This document shows, piece after piece, positions 8,495-17,552 of a DNA stretch of 23,107 nt. The stretch is from assembly GCA_023388355.1 (NCBI GenBank), contig JAEWGI010000073.1, forward strand, positions 1-23,107. Reading direction: 5' to 3'. This stretch comes from Pseudomonadota bacterium (GTDB taxonomy: Bacteria > Pseudomonadota > Gammaproteobacteria > Xanthomonadales > Xanthomonadaceae). Under the pieces are notes generated by a model. It had not been told where the DNA came from, made no database searches, and saw nothing but the letters and a program-made list of their open reading frames with translations. Made by a program: the position numbers and the translations under genes. Every line of letters begins with the position of its first letter. Within the stretch, counting starts at the first letter, position 1.

Positions 8495-11400
8495 CTACTC
8501 CGCGGGCCCGGCGGGAACGAGGGCGGCCAGCGCCTGGGCCAGCATCGCACCGGTCACCGGCTTGCGCAGGAAGCCGTTGAATCCCGCTGCGACGGTGGAC
8601 GCCTCGGCTTCCGCATCGGTGCGGGCGGTGACCGCCACGAGGGGGCCGGCGAATCCCTTCTCCCGCATCAGCCGGGCCAGCGCCAGGCCGTCGATGCCGG
8701 GCAGGTCGAGGTCGAGCAGGGCGGCGTCGAAGGTCTGCGCGGCGATTGCCGAGAGCGCGGCCAGCCCGTGCGCCGCGCGCAGCACGCTGTGGCCCCTGTC
8801 CTCGAGCAGGCCGGTGATCACCTGCGCCACCGTCGCGTCGTCCTCGACCAGCAGCAGGCGCAGGCTGCGCGCCTGCCCGGGCTCGCGCGGCGCGTCGGCG
8901 CCGGCGGGCGGTTCGACCGCAGGCAGCGGCAGCACGACCAGAAAGCTGGTGCCCTCGCCCGGCGTGCTGTCGATGTCGATGCGCCCGTCCATCGCCGCGG
9001 CCAGTTCCTGCGAAATCGCCAGCCCCAGGCCGCTGCCGCCGTAGCGGGCGCTGGTGCGGGCGCCGTCGGCCTGCTCGAAGCGGCGGAACACGCGCTGCTT
9101 CTGTTCCTCGTTGAGGCCCGGTCCGGTGTCGCGCACGGTCAGGCACACGCCCGCGGGCTGCCGCGGCTCGGCCAGCAGCGTCACGCTGCCGTGCTCGGTG
9201 AACTTGACCGCATTGCCCAGCAGGTTGAGCAGGATCTGGCGCACCCGCCCGGCATCCCCGGCGACCCAGCGCGGCACGCCTTCGGCGATGCTGCCGTGGA
9301 ATTCGAGCCCGCGCTGTCCGGCCAGCGGCGCGGTGAACGCCACCGTCTCGCGGATCAGCGCATGCAGGTCGAAGGGCTGCTCGACCAGTTCCAGCCGGTC
9401 GGCCTCGATCTTGGCCAGGTCCAGGGCGTCGTTGACCAGCCGCAGCAGGTGCTCGCCGGCGCGACGGATCGATTCGACGTGGCCGCGCTGGCGCGCATCC
9501 AGGTCGGTGCCGGCGAGCAGTTCGCTCATGCCCAGCACGCCGGTCATCGGCGTGCGCACCTCGTGCCCGAGCGTGGCCAGGAACCGGGTCTTGGCCAGCG
9601 AGGCCTGTTCGGCGAGTTCATGCCGCTGCTCGGCCAGCAGCCACTCGTGGCGACGCTTGAGGCGCGCGCGGTACTGCATCGCCAGCAGGCCCAGCAGCAG
9701 CAGCGCGGCGAAGCTCCAGGCCACGATCGCGGCGGTGGTGCGCCACCACGGCACCTGCACCCGGAACCGCAGCTGCTGCGCGGGCGTCCAGTCGTCGTCG
9801 GCGGTGCGCGCCTGCACCTCCAGCAGGTAGCTGCCGTGGTCGAGGCTGGGGAACAGGCGCTCGCCAATCGATCCGACCTCGACCCAGTCCGGGTCGTAGC
9901 CTTCCAGCCGGTAGCGGTAGCGGTGCGCATGCGCGTCGGTGAACGAGAGCAGGCGCGCGGCCACGTGCAGGTCGCGGTCGTCGTGGCGAAGCGCGATCGG
10001 CGCGTCCGCGGCGAACTCGATGTCCTGCTCGCCGCGGCGCACGCTCACCGATTCGATCGACAGCGTGGGCGTGCGGTCGCTCACCTGCACATGCCGCGGA
10101 TGGAACAGCAGCAGGCCGTCGGCGGTGCCGACCGCGATGTAGCCGCGCGCCGAGGGCTCGAACTGGTATTCGCTGAACTGCTGGCTGGGCAAGCCGTCGA
10201 GCACGCTGTACAGGCGCAGGCGATCGTGTGCGGGGTCGTAGCGCACCAGCCCGCGCGGGGTGCTCATCCACACCACGCCCAGGTCGTCGGCCACCAGCCC
10301 GCCGGGCGCCACCGCAGGCAGTCCGTGGCGCGCATCCACGGTGCGCTCGGCGATCAGCTCGACGCCGGTCCAGCGGTACGCCATCAGTACGCCGTTGCCG
10401 CCCACCCACACGGTGTCGTCGCTGCCGGGGCCGAAGGCAAACACCTGCCAGTCGGGACCGCCGGGCACAGGCTCGAAGCGGCGCTGGCCCGCGTTCCACA
10501 TCAGCAGGCCGTTCCTGGTGGCCAGCCACAGCGCGCCGTCGGGCCCCCGCGACATCTGGCGCAGGGCGTTGTTCGCCGGAAACCCCTCCGGCCCGCCCGC
10601 CGCCAGCACCTGCAGCACGCGGCCATCGGACGAGCGCCGCTGCAGCGCGTCGGACGCGCCCAGCCACACCGTGCCGTCCGGTTCGCCCACGATGTAGCCG
10701 ACAATGCCGCCGGGCGTGGCATCGCTGGCATCGCCGCGCCGCCAGCGCCGAATCCCGCCGGTGCCGGGCACGTAGCGCGTCACCGCGCCGTGGCAGCCGA
10801 TCCAGACGCTGCGGTCGGCCATCTCGCGCACCACGTAGGGCAGCAGGTCGCCGCAGACGCCGGTGAGGCGGTGTTCGAGCTGGACGGTGTGCGGATCGAG
10901 CCAGTCGAGCACGCCGCCGGTGCCCACCAGCCACAGCCCGCCGTCGCGCGCGGCGGTGGCGCTGTAGACGAAGGCATTGGCGGACGACGCGGGATCGTCC
11001 AGCTGCCGCCGCAGCACGGTGAAGTTGCGCCAGTTGGCCGGCAGGTGCCACAGCCCGGTCTCGGAGCTGGCGAACCACAGCCCGCCCTCGCGGTCCTCCA
11101 GCGCCGACGACCACGCCGGCCGCACCAGGCCGCGGCTGGTGTTGCTGTACAGCGGAACGTCGTGGACCACGCCGCCGCGCTCGATCGACAGGCCGCTGCG
11201 CGTGTCCAGCCAGTGCGCGCCCTGGCGGTCCTGCACCAGCATGCTCAGCGGCAGATGGCCGAGCACCGGGTCGCGCCATGGCGCCGGCTCGATCCGGCCG
11301 CTGTCGGCGCGATGGACGTAGGCAGCGGCGGCGGTGCCGATCCACATGTTGCCGTCGCGGTCGAGCACCAGCGCGTTCACCGCCGGGCTCGGGCGCACGT

Positions 11401-12061
11401 CCTGCAGCAGGCGGTCGAAGCCGCGGCCGTTCCAGCGCGCCACGCCCTGGTAGGTGCCCACCCACAGGCGTCCCTCGCGGTCGACCCGCAGCCAGGTCAC
11501 CGCCGGCGAGGGCAGGCTGTGCGGATTGCCGGGTTCGGGCATGAAGCGGGTGATCCCGCCATCGTCGTCGAGGCGGTGCAGGCCGCCGTCGGAGGTGCCG
11601 AACCAGATCGCGCCGTCCGGCGTCTGCGCCAGCGACCACACGTCGTTGCTGCCGATCCGCGGGTCGAGGTCGCGGCTGTAGTGGGTGAACCCGCGCCGCT
11701 GCGCGTCGAGCACCGACAGGCCGCCGTTCTGGGTGCCCACCCACACCCGGTCGCGGTTGTCGACGAACACCGTCCACACGTGGTTGTCGCGCAGTCCGTC
11801 GCCGACCCGCCAGACGCGATAGCCCACGCCGTCGTAGCGCGCCAGACCGTCCCGGGTCGCGATCCACAGATAGCCCTGGCGGTCCTCGGCCAGCGCGTTG
11901 ATGCGGTTGGACGGCAGGCCGTCGTACACGCTGAGCTGGCGCGGCATCGGCAGCTGCGAGGCCGCCAGCGCGGGCGACGCCCGGCCGCCGGCGGGCTGCG
12001 CGCACACGGATATCGCCGCGAGCAGCCAGCCTGCGCATGCTGTCCAGACGATGCTCCGCAC
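8495..12061 (-). CDS. Hybrid sensor histidine kinase with Reg_prop propeller and receiver domain
   Basis: With a GTG start at 12061 the 1188-residue protein begins with a signal peptide (VRSIVWTACAGWLLAAISVCA). A long periplasmic sensor of two-component-regulator propeller repeats follows (DRQGYLWIATRDGLARYD and about a dozen variants, residues about 40-660), then a Y_Y_Y domain (about 680-765) and one transmembrane segment (about 773-797). HisKA carries LGHEVRTP with His833. HATPase shows NLLGNAVKFT, DTGPG and GGSGLGLAI. A C-terminal receiver has Asp1117 in LLDLDLPGIDG and a KP lysine. The family resembles the hybrid two-component systems of Bacteroidetes that sense sugars, but lacks an AraC output domain, so the phosphoryl group must pass to another protein. 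Longer frames upstream would translate a 14-bp tandem repeat and are rejected. No cognate regulator is encoded nearby. Confidence 0.93.
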   Translation of the reverse strand: MRSIVWTACAGWLLAAISVCAQPAGGRASPALAASQLPMPRQLSVYDGLPSNRINALAEDRQGYLWIATRDGLARYDGVGYRVWRVGDGLRDNHVWTVFVDNRDRVWVGTQNGGLSVLDAQRRGFTHYSRDLDPRIGSNDVWSLAQTPDGAIWFGTSDGGLHRLDDDGGITRFMPEPGNPHSLPSPAVTWLRVDREGRLWVGTYQGVARWNGRGFDRLLQDVRPSPAVNALVLDRDGNMWIGTAAAAYVHRADSGRIEPAPWRDPVLGHLPLSMLVQDRQGAHWLDTRSGLSIERGGVVHDVPLYSNTSRGLVRPAWSSALEDREGGLWFASSETGLWHLPANWRNFTVLRRQLDDPASSANAFVYSATAARDGGLWLVGTGGVLDWLDPHTVQLEHRLTGVCGDLLPYVVREMADRSVWIGCHGAVTRYVPGTGGIRRWRRGDASDATPGGIVGYIVGEPDGTVWLGASDALQRRSSDGRVLQVLAAGGPEGFPANNALRQMSRGPDGALWLATRNGLLMWNAGQRRFEPVPGGPDWQVFAFGPGSDDTVWVGGNGVLMAYRWTGVELIAERTVDARHGLPAVAPGGLVADDLGVVWMSTPRGLVRYDPAHDRLRLYSVLDGLPSQQFSEYQFEPSARGYIAVGTADGLLLFHPRHVQVSDRTPTLSIESVSVRRGEQDIEFAADAPIALRHDDRDLHVAARLLSFTDAHAHRYRYRLEGYDPDWVEVGSIGERLFPSLDHGSYLLEVQARTADDDWTPAQQLRFRVQVPWWRTTAAIVAWSFAALLLLGLLAMQYRARLKRRHEWLLAEQRHELAEQASLAKTRFLATLGHEVRTPMTGVLGMSELLAGTDLDARQRGHVESIRRAGEHLLRLVNDALDLAKIEADRLELVEQPFDLHALIRETVAFTAPLAGQRGLEFHGSIAEGVPRWVAGDAGRVRQILLNLLGNAVKFTEHGSVTLLAEPRQPAGVCLTVRDTGPGLNEEQKQRVFRRFEQADGARTSARYGGSGLGLAISQELAAAMDGRIDIDSTPGEGTSFLVVLPLPAVEPPAGADAPREPGQARSLRLLLVEDDATVAQVITGLLEDRGHSVLRAAHGLAALSAIAAQTFDAALLDLDLPGIDGLALARLMREKGFAGPLVAVTARTDAEAEASTVAAGFNGFLRKPVTGAMLAQALAALVPAGPAE

Positions 12062-12075
12062 CTGGCCTCCCGATC

Positions 12076-12145
12076 CTGTCGCGCCTGCCCTGTTGCGCCT
12101 GCCCTGTTGCGCCTGCCCTGTTGCGCCCGCCCTGTTGCGCCCGCC
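12076..12145. repeat. Five tandem copies of a 14-bp repeat
   Basis: Unit CTGTTGCGCCTGCC on the + strand. Copies start at 12076, 12090, 12104, 12118 and 12132. Copy 1 has C for T at unit position 5; copies 4 and 5 have C for T at unit position 11. The array sits 14-84 nt upstream of the sensor kinase GTG and 120-190 nt upstream of yceI. A 14-nt period is not a multiple of three, which argues against coding. Confidence 0.92.
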
Positions 12146-12184
12146 CGTGCCCCCGCACGGCACGTGGCCGGGCATCCTCGCAAC

Positions 12185-12194
12185 GCAACGTTGC
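12185..12194. promoter_or_regulatory. Perfect 10-bp palindrome in the divergent control region
   Basis: GCAACGTTGC reads the same on both strands. It lies between the 14-bp repeat array and the yceI -10-like hexamer, about 34 nt upstream of that hexamer, where an operator would be expected. A single copy of this length could be chance. Confidence 0.3.
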
Positions 12195-12227
12195 CGGCGC
12201 AACCCCGGCCGCGCCCCGCCGCCGGCC

Positions 12228-12233
12228 TAGAAT
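12228..12233 (+). promoter_or_regulatory. Candidate -10 box for the yceI-cytochrome b561-yceI operon
   Basis: TAGAAT, 34 nt before the ATG at 12268. This leaves a leader of roughly 27 nt. An in-frame ATG at 12232 overlaps this hexamer and lies before the signal peptide, so it is not used as the start. Confidence 0.4.
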
Positions 12234-12267
12234 GCGGGCAACGGATCGCTCCGCCACGACCCCGCCG

Positions 12268-13086
12268 ATGCCCCTGCCGCGCCTTCATCCGCTCGCCCTC
12301 GCCTGGCTGCTGCTGGCGCTGGCTGCCGCACCCGCCCGGGCGCAGCCGCCCGTCTGGGCGCTGGATCCAGTGCATACGCGGGTGGTGGTCGCAGTCGACC
12401 ATGCCGGTTTCTCCAGCGCGCTGGGCACGCTGTCGGGCGCAAGCGGCACCCTGCACTTCGAGCCGGGCGACTGGACCGGTGCCCGGGTCGAGGTCGAGAT
12501 TCCCGTGCAGCGGCTGGATTTCGGCGATGCCGACTGGAACCGCGCCACCCTCGCGCGCGGCCTGCTGCACGCGCAGGCGCATCCGGTGGCGCACTTCAGC
12601 TCCACCCGGGTGGAGCCGATCGACGAGCGCCACGCGCGCGTGTTCGGCACGCTGCAGTTGCGCGGCGTGGAGCGCGAGGTGGTTCTGGAGGTGCGCATGA
12701 ACGCGGCCAGGCGGCACCCGCTGCCGCCGTTCCGGCGTACGGTCGGGTTCTCGGCCAGCGCGGCGTTCAGCCGCAGCGACTTCGGCGTCGACGCCTGGTC
12801 TTCGATGATCGGCGACCGGGTCGAGCTGCGGATCGAGGCCGAGGCCATCCGGAGTCGTGCCGCCGCGCGCAACGCCGAGCGGGCGGAAGCCCCGCAACCG
12901 CAGCCGCCGGCAACCGAAGCAGAAGCCGAAAGCGACCTGCTGCGCGAACTGCGCGAGGCCGCCGACGCCGACGCAGGCATACGCGCCGACGCGGACGCGC
13001 GTGGCGAACCCGCCTCCGACCCGCTGCCCGCCACTCCCGAACCCGAGCCGCTGCCCACCACTCCCGAACCCGAGCCGCTGCCATGA
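12268..13086 (+). CDS. YceI-family protein with acidic C-terminal extension
   Basis: A 272-residue exported protein. The signal peptide MPLPRLHPLALAWLLLALAAAPARA is followed by a YceI lipocalin-like domain (about 26-190) with WALDPVHTRVVVAVDHAGFSSALG, RLDFGDADWNRATLA, HFSSTRVEPI and GTLQLRGVEREVVLEV. YceI proteins are periplasmic barrels that bind long isoprenoid or lipid chains. The last 70 or so residues are a low-complexity Ala/Glu/Asp/Pro tail ending in two PLPxTPEPE repeats, absent from typical family members. A 27-bp direct repeat encodes the tail end. The stop overlaps the cytochrome start in ATGA, so it is coupled to cytochrome b561, the usual partner of YceI in proteobacteria. ATG 12268 is chosen because the signal peptide starts there. 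Confidence 0.9.
   Translation: MPLPRLHPLALAWLLLALAAAPARAQPPVWALDPVHTRVVVAVDHAGFSSALGTLSGASGTLHFEPGDWTGARVEVEIPVQRLDFGDADWNRATLARGLLHAQAHPVAHFSSTRVEPIDERHARVFGTLQLRGVEREVVLEVRMNAARRHPLPPFRRTVGFSASAAFSRSDFGVDAWSSMIGDRVELRIEAEAIRSRAAARNAERAEAPQPQPPATEAEAESDLLRELREAADADAGIRADADARGEPASDPLPATPEPEPLPTTPEPEPLP
13021..13082 (+). repeat. 27-bp direct repeat in the yceI C-terminal tail
   Basis: Copies at 13021-13047 and 13048-13074 differ at one base, and the first 8 nt of a third copy (13075-13082) run straight into the ATGA stop/start overlap. The unit is nine codons (PLPxTPEPE), so copy-number change would stay in frame. Confidence 0.9.
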
Positions 13087-13649
13087 CCCTGAACAACACC
13101 CGCGAGCGCTGGGGCGCGGTCAGCCAGGCCTTCCACTGGCTGATCGTGCTGCTGATCCTGGCGGTGGCGATCGTCGGCCTGACCATGACCGAACTGCCGC
13201 GCACGCCGAAGTATTTCTGGGTCTATACCGCGCACAAGTCGCTGGGCATCAGCGTGCTGGCGCTGATGCTGCTGCGGCTGGGCTGGCGGCTGTACGCAGG
13301 CGGCGTGGCGCCGGTGCCGGGCACGCCGCGCTGGCAGCAGGCCGTCGCCACCGCCACCCACTGGGCGCTGTACGCGCTGGCGCTGGCGATGCCGATGTCG
13401 GGTTGGCTGTACGATTCGGCCAGCGGCCTGCGGCCATTCCGCTGGTTCGGCCTGTTCATCATGCCCAAGCTGTCCGGCCCGAATGAATGGTTGGCCGACC
13501 GCGCGCTGGACGCGCACGAACTCCTGTTCCTGGTGCTGGTCGCACTGGTGGTGCTGCACGCCGGCGCCGCCCTCTGGCACCACCTGTTCCTGCGCGACGA
13601 CACCTTGTCGCGCATGCTGCCCCGGCGCCGCGCGCGCTCCCCTCATTAG
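13083..13649 (+). CDS. Cytochrome b561 family protein
   Basis: A 188-residue, four-helix inner-membrane dihaem cytochrome b of the bacterial YceJ/CybB type. Conserved histidines lie in helix 1 (SQAFHWLIVLL), at the start of helix 2 (YTAHKSLGISVL), in helix 3 (TATHWALYALALAMPMSGW) and in helix 4 (LDAHELLFLVLVALVVLHAGAALWHH). The family passes electrons between quinol and periplasmic acceptors, including superoxide in E. coli CybB. The C-terminus is Arg-rich and cytoplasmic. It is sandwiched between two YceI genes: ATGA overlap upstream, and a 10-nt gap downstream. The context suggests the YceI proteins carry the quinone-like substrate or partner of this cytochrome, which is inference from conserved linkage. 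Confidence 0.95.
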   Translation: MTLNNTRERWGAVSQAFHWLIVLLILAVAIVGLTMTELPRTPKYFWVYTAHKSLGISVLALMLLRLGWRLYAGGVAPVPGTPRWQQAVATATHWALYALALAMPMSGWLYDSASGLRPFRWFGLFIMPKLSGPNEWLADRALDAHELLFLVLVALVVLHAGAALWHHLFLRDDTLSRMLPRRRARSPH

Positions 13650-13659
13650 GACCTCGCCC

Positions 13660-14226
13660 ATGTCGCCCAGGCTCACCACTCCCGCCGCCGTCGCCGCCAT
13701 GCTGGTGGCGATGCTGGCCGCACCCGCGCAGGCCGCCGACTACGTGCAGGCGCCGGGTTCCTCGCTCGCCTTCGCCACGAAGTACGACGGCGAGGTGTTC
13801 AGCGGCCGCTTCGGCGGCTTCGACACCAGCCTGCGCTTCGATCCGCAGCGGCTCGACGGCGCCCGGCTGGACGTGACCATCGACCTCGCCGGCACCGCGA
13901 CCGGCAACGCCGACCGCGATTCCACCCTCGCCGGCGCCGACTTCTTCAGCGTCTCGAAGTTCGCCCAGGCGCGCTACGTGGCCGACAGCTTCCGCGCGCT
14001 CGGCGGCAACGACTACGCCGCCGACGGCACACTCACCCTGCGCGGCGTGAGCCAACCGGTCACGCTGCACTTCACCTGGACCGCCGGCACCCCGGCCCTG
14101 CTGTCGGGGCGGGCGACGGTGAAGCGCCTGGATTTCGGCGTCGGCGGCGGCGACTGGGCCGATACCGGGCTGATTCCGGACGAAGTGGCGATCAGCACCC
14201 GGGTCTTCCTGCACCCGGCGCCCTGA
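13660..14226 (+). CDS. YceI-family periplasmic protein
   Basis: A 188-residue protein of normal YceI length. The signal peptide ends at APAQA (about residue 25). The domain contains YVQAPGSSLAFATKYDGEVFSGRFGGFDTSLRFDP, DSTLAGADFFSVSKFAQARYVADSF and GTLTLRGVSQPVTLHFTW, all typical of the family. It binds polyisoprenoid-like ligands in the periplasm. It is a diverged paralogue of the gene two places upstream and closer to the family norm, without the acidic tail. An AGGA site lies 8 nt before the ATG at 13660, deciding the start over the longer frame that overlaps the cytochrome gene. It is the last gene of the operon and convergent with the small exported protein. Confidence 0.93.
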   Translation: MSPRLTTPAAVAAMLVAMLAAPAQAADYVQAPGSSLAFATKYDGEVFSGRFGGFDTSLRFDPQRLDGARLDVTIDLAGTATGNADRDSTLAGADFFSVSKFAQARYVADSFRALGGNDYAADGTLTLRGVSQPVTLHFTWTAGTPALLSGRATVKRLDFGVGGGDWADTGLIPDEVAISTRVFLHPAP

Positions 14227-14251
14227 TCCGCCGCCTGGCGCGCCGCGCCGG

Positions 14252-14680
14252 TTACCGGACCAGGTCGAAACAGCCGCTTGCGCCATCCTCGGCGCGCAGG
14301 CAGCCGCGCCGGTCGCGGCCTTCGGCGCCGATCTCCAGCTCCAGCACCCGACCGTCGCGCATCAGCAGCAGCGCGTGCCAGGTGCCGTCGCGCACGCGCC
14401 ACGGCGCGTCCGCACCCTCGGTCGGCTGCAGCGGCGCCGCGGCGTTCCCGGCCAGCATCCGCCTCAGGTTGGCCAGGTCCAGCTGCGGTGGCGCGCTGGT
14501 CACCGCGCGCAGCAGCAGCACCCGCTCGACCTCGCCCTCGGCCGCCACCTCGCCCAGCAGCCGGCCCTGCCAGGCCGACGGCGAGCCGCCCCCGGGCTTG
14601 GCCAGGTTCACGTCAGCGGCCATCGTCGCCCCCGCCAGCAGCAGGCCCGGTACCGGCGCCAGCCACCTCAGCGCGCCCAT
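14252..14680 (-). CDS. Small exported protein of unknown function, 142 aa
   Basis: The ATG at 14680 gives MGALRWLAPVPGLLLAGATMAA, a standard signal peptide. The mature part shows SAWQGRLLGEVAAEGEVERVLLLRAVTSAPPQLDLANLRRMLAG, a middle segment with PWRVRDGTWHALLLMRDGRVLELEIG, and a Cys pair near the C-terminus (RRGCLRAEDGASGCFDLVR) that could form a disulfide. I do not recognise a family. Its start overlaps the end of the glutaredoxin-like gene by 13 nt, so the two are probably one transcript. A thiol-active protein beside an exported protein with a Cys pair is suggestive, but no link is shown. Longer same-frame starts would cover the glutaredoxin gene and are not credible. Confidence 0.75.
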   Translation of the reverse strand: MGALRWLAPVPGLLLAGATMAADVNLAKPGGGSPSAWQGRLLGEVAAEGEVERVLLLRAVTSAPPQLDLANLRRMLAGNAAAPLQPTEGADAPWRVRDGTWHALLLMRDGRVLELEIGAEGRDRRGCLRAEDGASGCFDLVR

Positions 14681-14895
14681 TCCCGCACCGTCGCCGGATC
14701 GAACGGCCAGTCCAGCTCGATCCCGCTGGCGACCTCGCGCAGCACCGGCACGCGCAGGCCGTAGCGGGCCTCCAGCACGGGATCGTCGTCGATGAACACG
14801 CTGCGCGGCTCGGACAGGCGGGCCCGTGCCAGCAGCTCCAGGGCCTGGTCGCACAGGTGGCAGTCGTCGCGCTGGTAGAGGATGTAGCCGGCCAT
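14668..14895 (-). CDS. Glutaredoxin-like protein, 75 aa (DUF836 type)
   Basis: A minimal thioredoxin-fold protein: strand MAGYILYQRDDC, active-site CHLC in DDCHLCDQALELLARA, then FIDDDPVLEARYGLRVPVLREV with the cis-Pro of the fold (RVPVL), and a short C-terminal helix. This is the pattern of the glutaredoxin-like DUF836 proteins common in proteobacteria, which are presumed thiol oxidoreductases without a known partner. The ATG at 14895 directly precedes the first strand. A TACACT hexamer on this strand (14920-14925) is a possible -10. The gene overlaps the following exported-protein gene by 13 nt and is divergent from sdaA. Confidence 0.9.
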   Translation of the reverse strand: MAGYILYQRDDCHLCDQALELLARARLSEPRSVFIDDDPVLEARYGLRVPVLREVASGIELDWPFDPATVREWAR

Positions 14896-14973
14896 CGCCG
14901 TTCGCCCGGGCGGGACGCGAGTGTAGCGGCAACCGCCGCGACCCGCGTCACCGGAGGTTGCGCGGGAAACCAA

Positions 14974-14979
14974 TACAAT
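14974..14979 (+). promoter_or_regulatory. Candidate -10 box for sdaA
   Basis: TACAAT (five of six consensus bases), 29 nt before the sdaA ATG at 15009, predicting a leader of roughly 22 nt. No -35 consensus is found at 16-18 nt upstream. Confidence 0.4.
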
Positions 14980-15008
14980 GACGGTCAGTCCGCAGCCGCA
15001 GGCGCCGC

Positions 15009-16391
<1,383 letters not shown>

Positions 16392-16435
16392 TCGCGCACA
16401 GCCATGCGCGGACGGCTTCGGCCGCGACCGGGATC

Positions 16436-16456
16436 GGCGCGCGGACGCAGCGCGCC
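16436..16456. terminator. GC hairpin between convergent sdaA and hom
   Basis: GGCGCGC (16436-16442), a 7-nt loop, GCGCGCC (16450-16456): a perfect stem in the 72-nt gap between the two stop codons. It could serve both strands. No T-run follows on either side. Confidence 0.5.
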
Positions 16457-16463
16457 GGCGGCG

Positions 16464-17552
16464 TCACCCCGGCGCGGTGGCGCGCGCGATCCGCAGCACG
16501 TCGTCGAGCAGCGCCGCCGCGGTCACCTGCGCGCCCGCGCCGGGACCCTGGATCACCAGCGGGCGATCGGGATAGCGGTCGCTGAAGATCGCCGCGCGGT
16601 TCTCGGTGCCCTGGCCGCTGGTCAGCGGGCTGGACAGCGGCAGCGCGCGCAGGCCGACGCTGGCGCCACGTTCGGCGTCGAAGCGGCCCACGAAACACAG
16701 CCGCGCATCGCTGCGGTAGGCGGTGAGGAAGCGTTCGCGCAGCGGCGCGTCGAGCGCGGCGAGCTGCGCGTCCGCGGTCCCGGCGTCGGCATCGCGCAGC
16801 GCATCGGGCACCAGCGAGGACACCCGGATGTCGCGCGCCTCCAGCTGCAGCCCCGCCGCGCGCGCCAGGATCAGCAGCTTGCGGCGCACGTCCTCGCCCG
16901 ACAGGTCCTGGCGCGGATCGGGCTCGGTGTAGCCGGCGTCGCGCGCCTCGCGCACCAGGTCGGAGAACGGGCGGGTGTCGTCATAGCGCGACAGCAGCCA
17001 GGCCAGCGAACCCGACAGCACGCCTTCCACGGCCTGGATCCTGTCGCCGCCGGCAACCAGTTCGCGGATCAGGCGCAACAGCGGCAGGCCCGCGCCGACC
17101 GTGGCCGAATCGCCATAGCGCGCGCCCTCGCGCTGCGCATCGACGATCGCCCGGGCGCGGGCCAGGTCGCCGCCGGTGCCGAGCTTGTTGGCGGTGACCA
17201 CGTGGATCCCGCGCAGCAGCCATTCGGGGTGCCAGCCGGCAACGGTGTCGCTGGCGGTGGCGTCGATCACGATGTCGCCACGCGCCAGCGCCTCGCCTTC
17301 GGCCCACGGCGGCACCGCACCGGGCCGGCGTGGCGCCGCGTGCGCGGTGGCGATGGCGGCCTCGAGCGAGCCTTCGTTGGCGACCTGCACGCGCGAGTTG
17401 CTGAGCCAGGCGAACGGCGGCAGCTCCACCCCGCGCTCGACCAGCTGGCGGTAGCGCTCGACCACCGCGCTTCCCACCACGCCGGTGCCGAGCAGGGCGA
17501 TGCGGCCGCGCGCGCCGGGCGCCGTCGAGTGGATGCTGGTCACCTTGCTCAT
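16464..17552 (-). CDS. hom: Homoserine dehydrogenase, monofunctional short form
   Basis: A 362-residue NAD(P)H enzyme reducing aspartate semialdehyde to homoserine, the branch point to methionine and threonine. The nucleotide-binding GTGVVG is at residues 22-27. HVVTANKLG, YGDSATVGAGLPLL, the substrate-site VEGVLSGSLAWLLSRYDD and TEPDPRQDLSGEDVRRKLLILAR follow. The sequence resembles the dehydrogenase half of bifunctional ThrA/MetL rather than the long Hom with a C-terminal ACT domain. Neither an aspartokinase nor an ACT domain is present, so allosteric control by threonine is not evident. Its ATG overlaps the metB stop (ATGA at 17549-17552). It is last in the SAM-riboswitch operon, so homoserine supply is probably tied to methionine/SAM status. 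Confidence 0.94.
   Translation of the reverse strand: MSKVTSIHSTAPGARGRIALLGTGVVGSAVVERYRQLVERGVELPPFAWLSNSRVQVANEGSLEAAIATAHAAPRRPGAVPPWAEGEALARGDIVIDATASDTVAGWHPEWLLRGIHVVTANKLGTGGDLARARAIVDAQREGARYGDSATVGAGLPLLRLIRELVAGGDRIQAVEGVLSGSLAWLLSRYDDTRPFSDLVREARDAGYTEPDPRQDLSGEDVRRKLLILARAAGLQLEARDIRVSSLVPDALRDADAGTADAQLAALDAPLRERFLTAYRSDARLCFVGRFDAERGASVGLRALPLSSPLTSGQGTENRAAIFSDRYPDRPLVIQGPGAGAQVTAAALLDDVLRIARATAPG

Noticed and set aside
8460..8515. Two copies of a CCGCGGGCCCG palindrome near the end of the sensor kinase gene as a terminator
   Set aside because: The copies are short self-complementary GC words, frequent by chance at this composition, and one lies inside coding sequence.
12076..12145. 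CRISPR array
   Set aside because: The 14-bp units are directly adjacent without spacers and no cas genes are present.
12062..12202. N-terminal extension of the sensor kinase to 12202
   Set aside because: It would translate the 14-bp tandem repeat and push the signal peptide 47 residues inward; the GTG at 12061 directly precedes the signal peptide.
8285..12700. 1471-codon + strand open frame
   Set aside because: It is antisense to the hybrid sensor kinase, whose domains and catalytic motifs are unmistakable. The frame is His/Gln/Ala/Arg-rich with no recognisable fold; long antisense frames are expected at this GC content.
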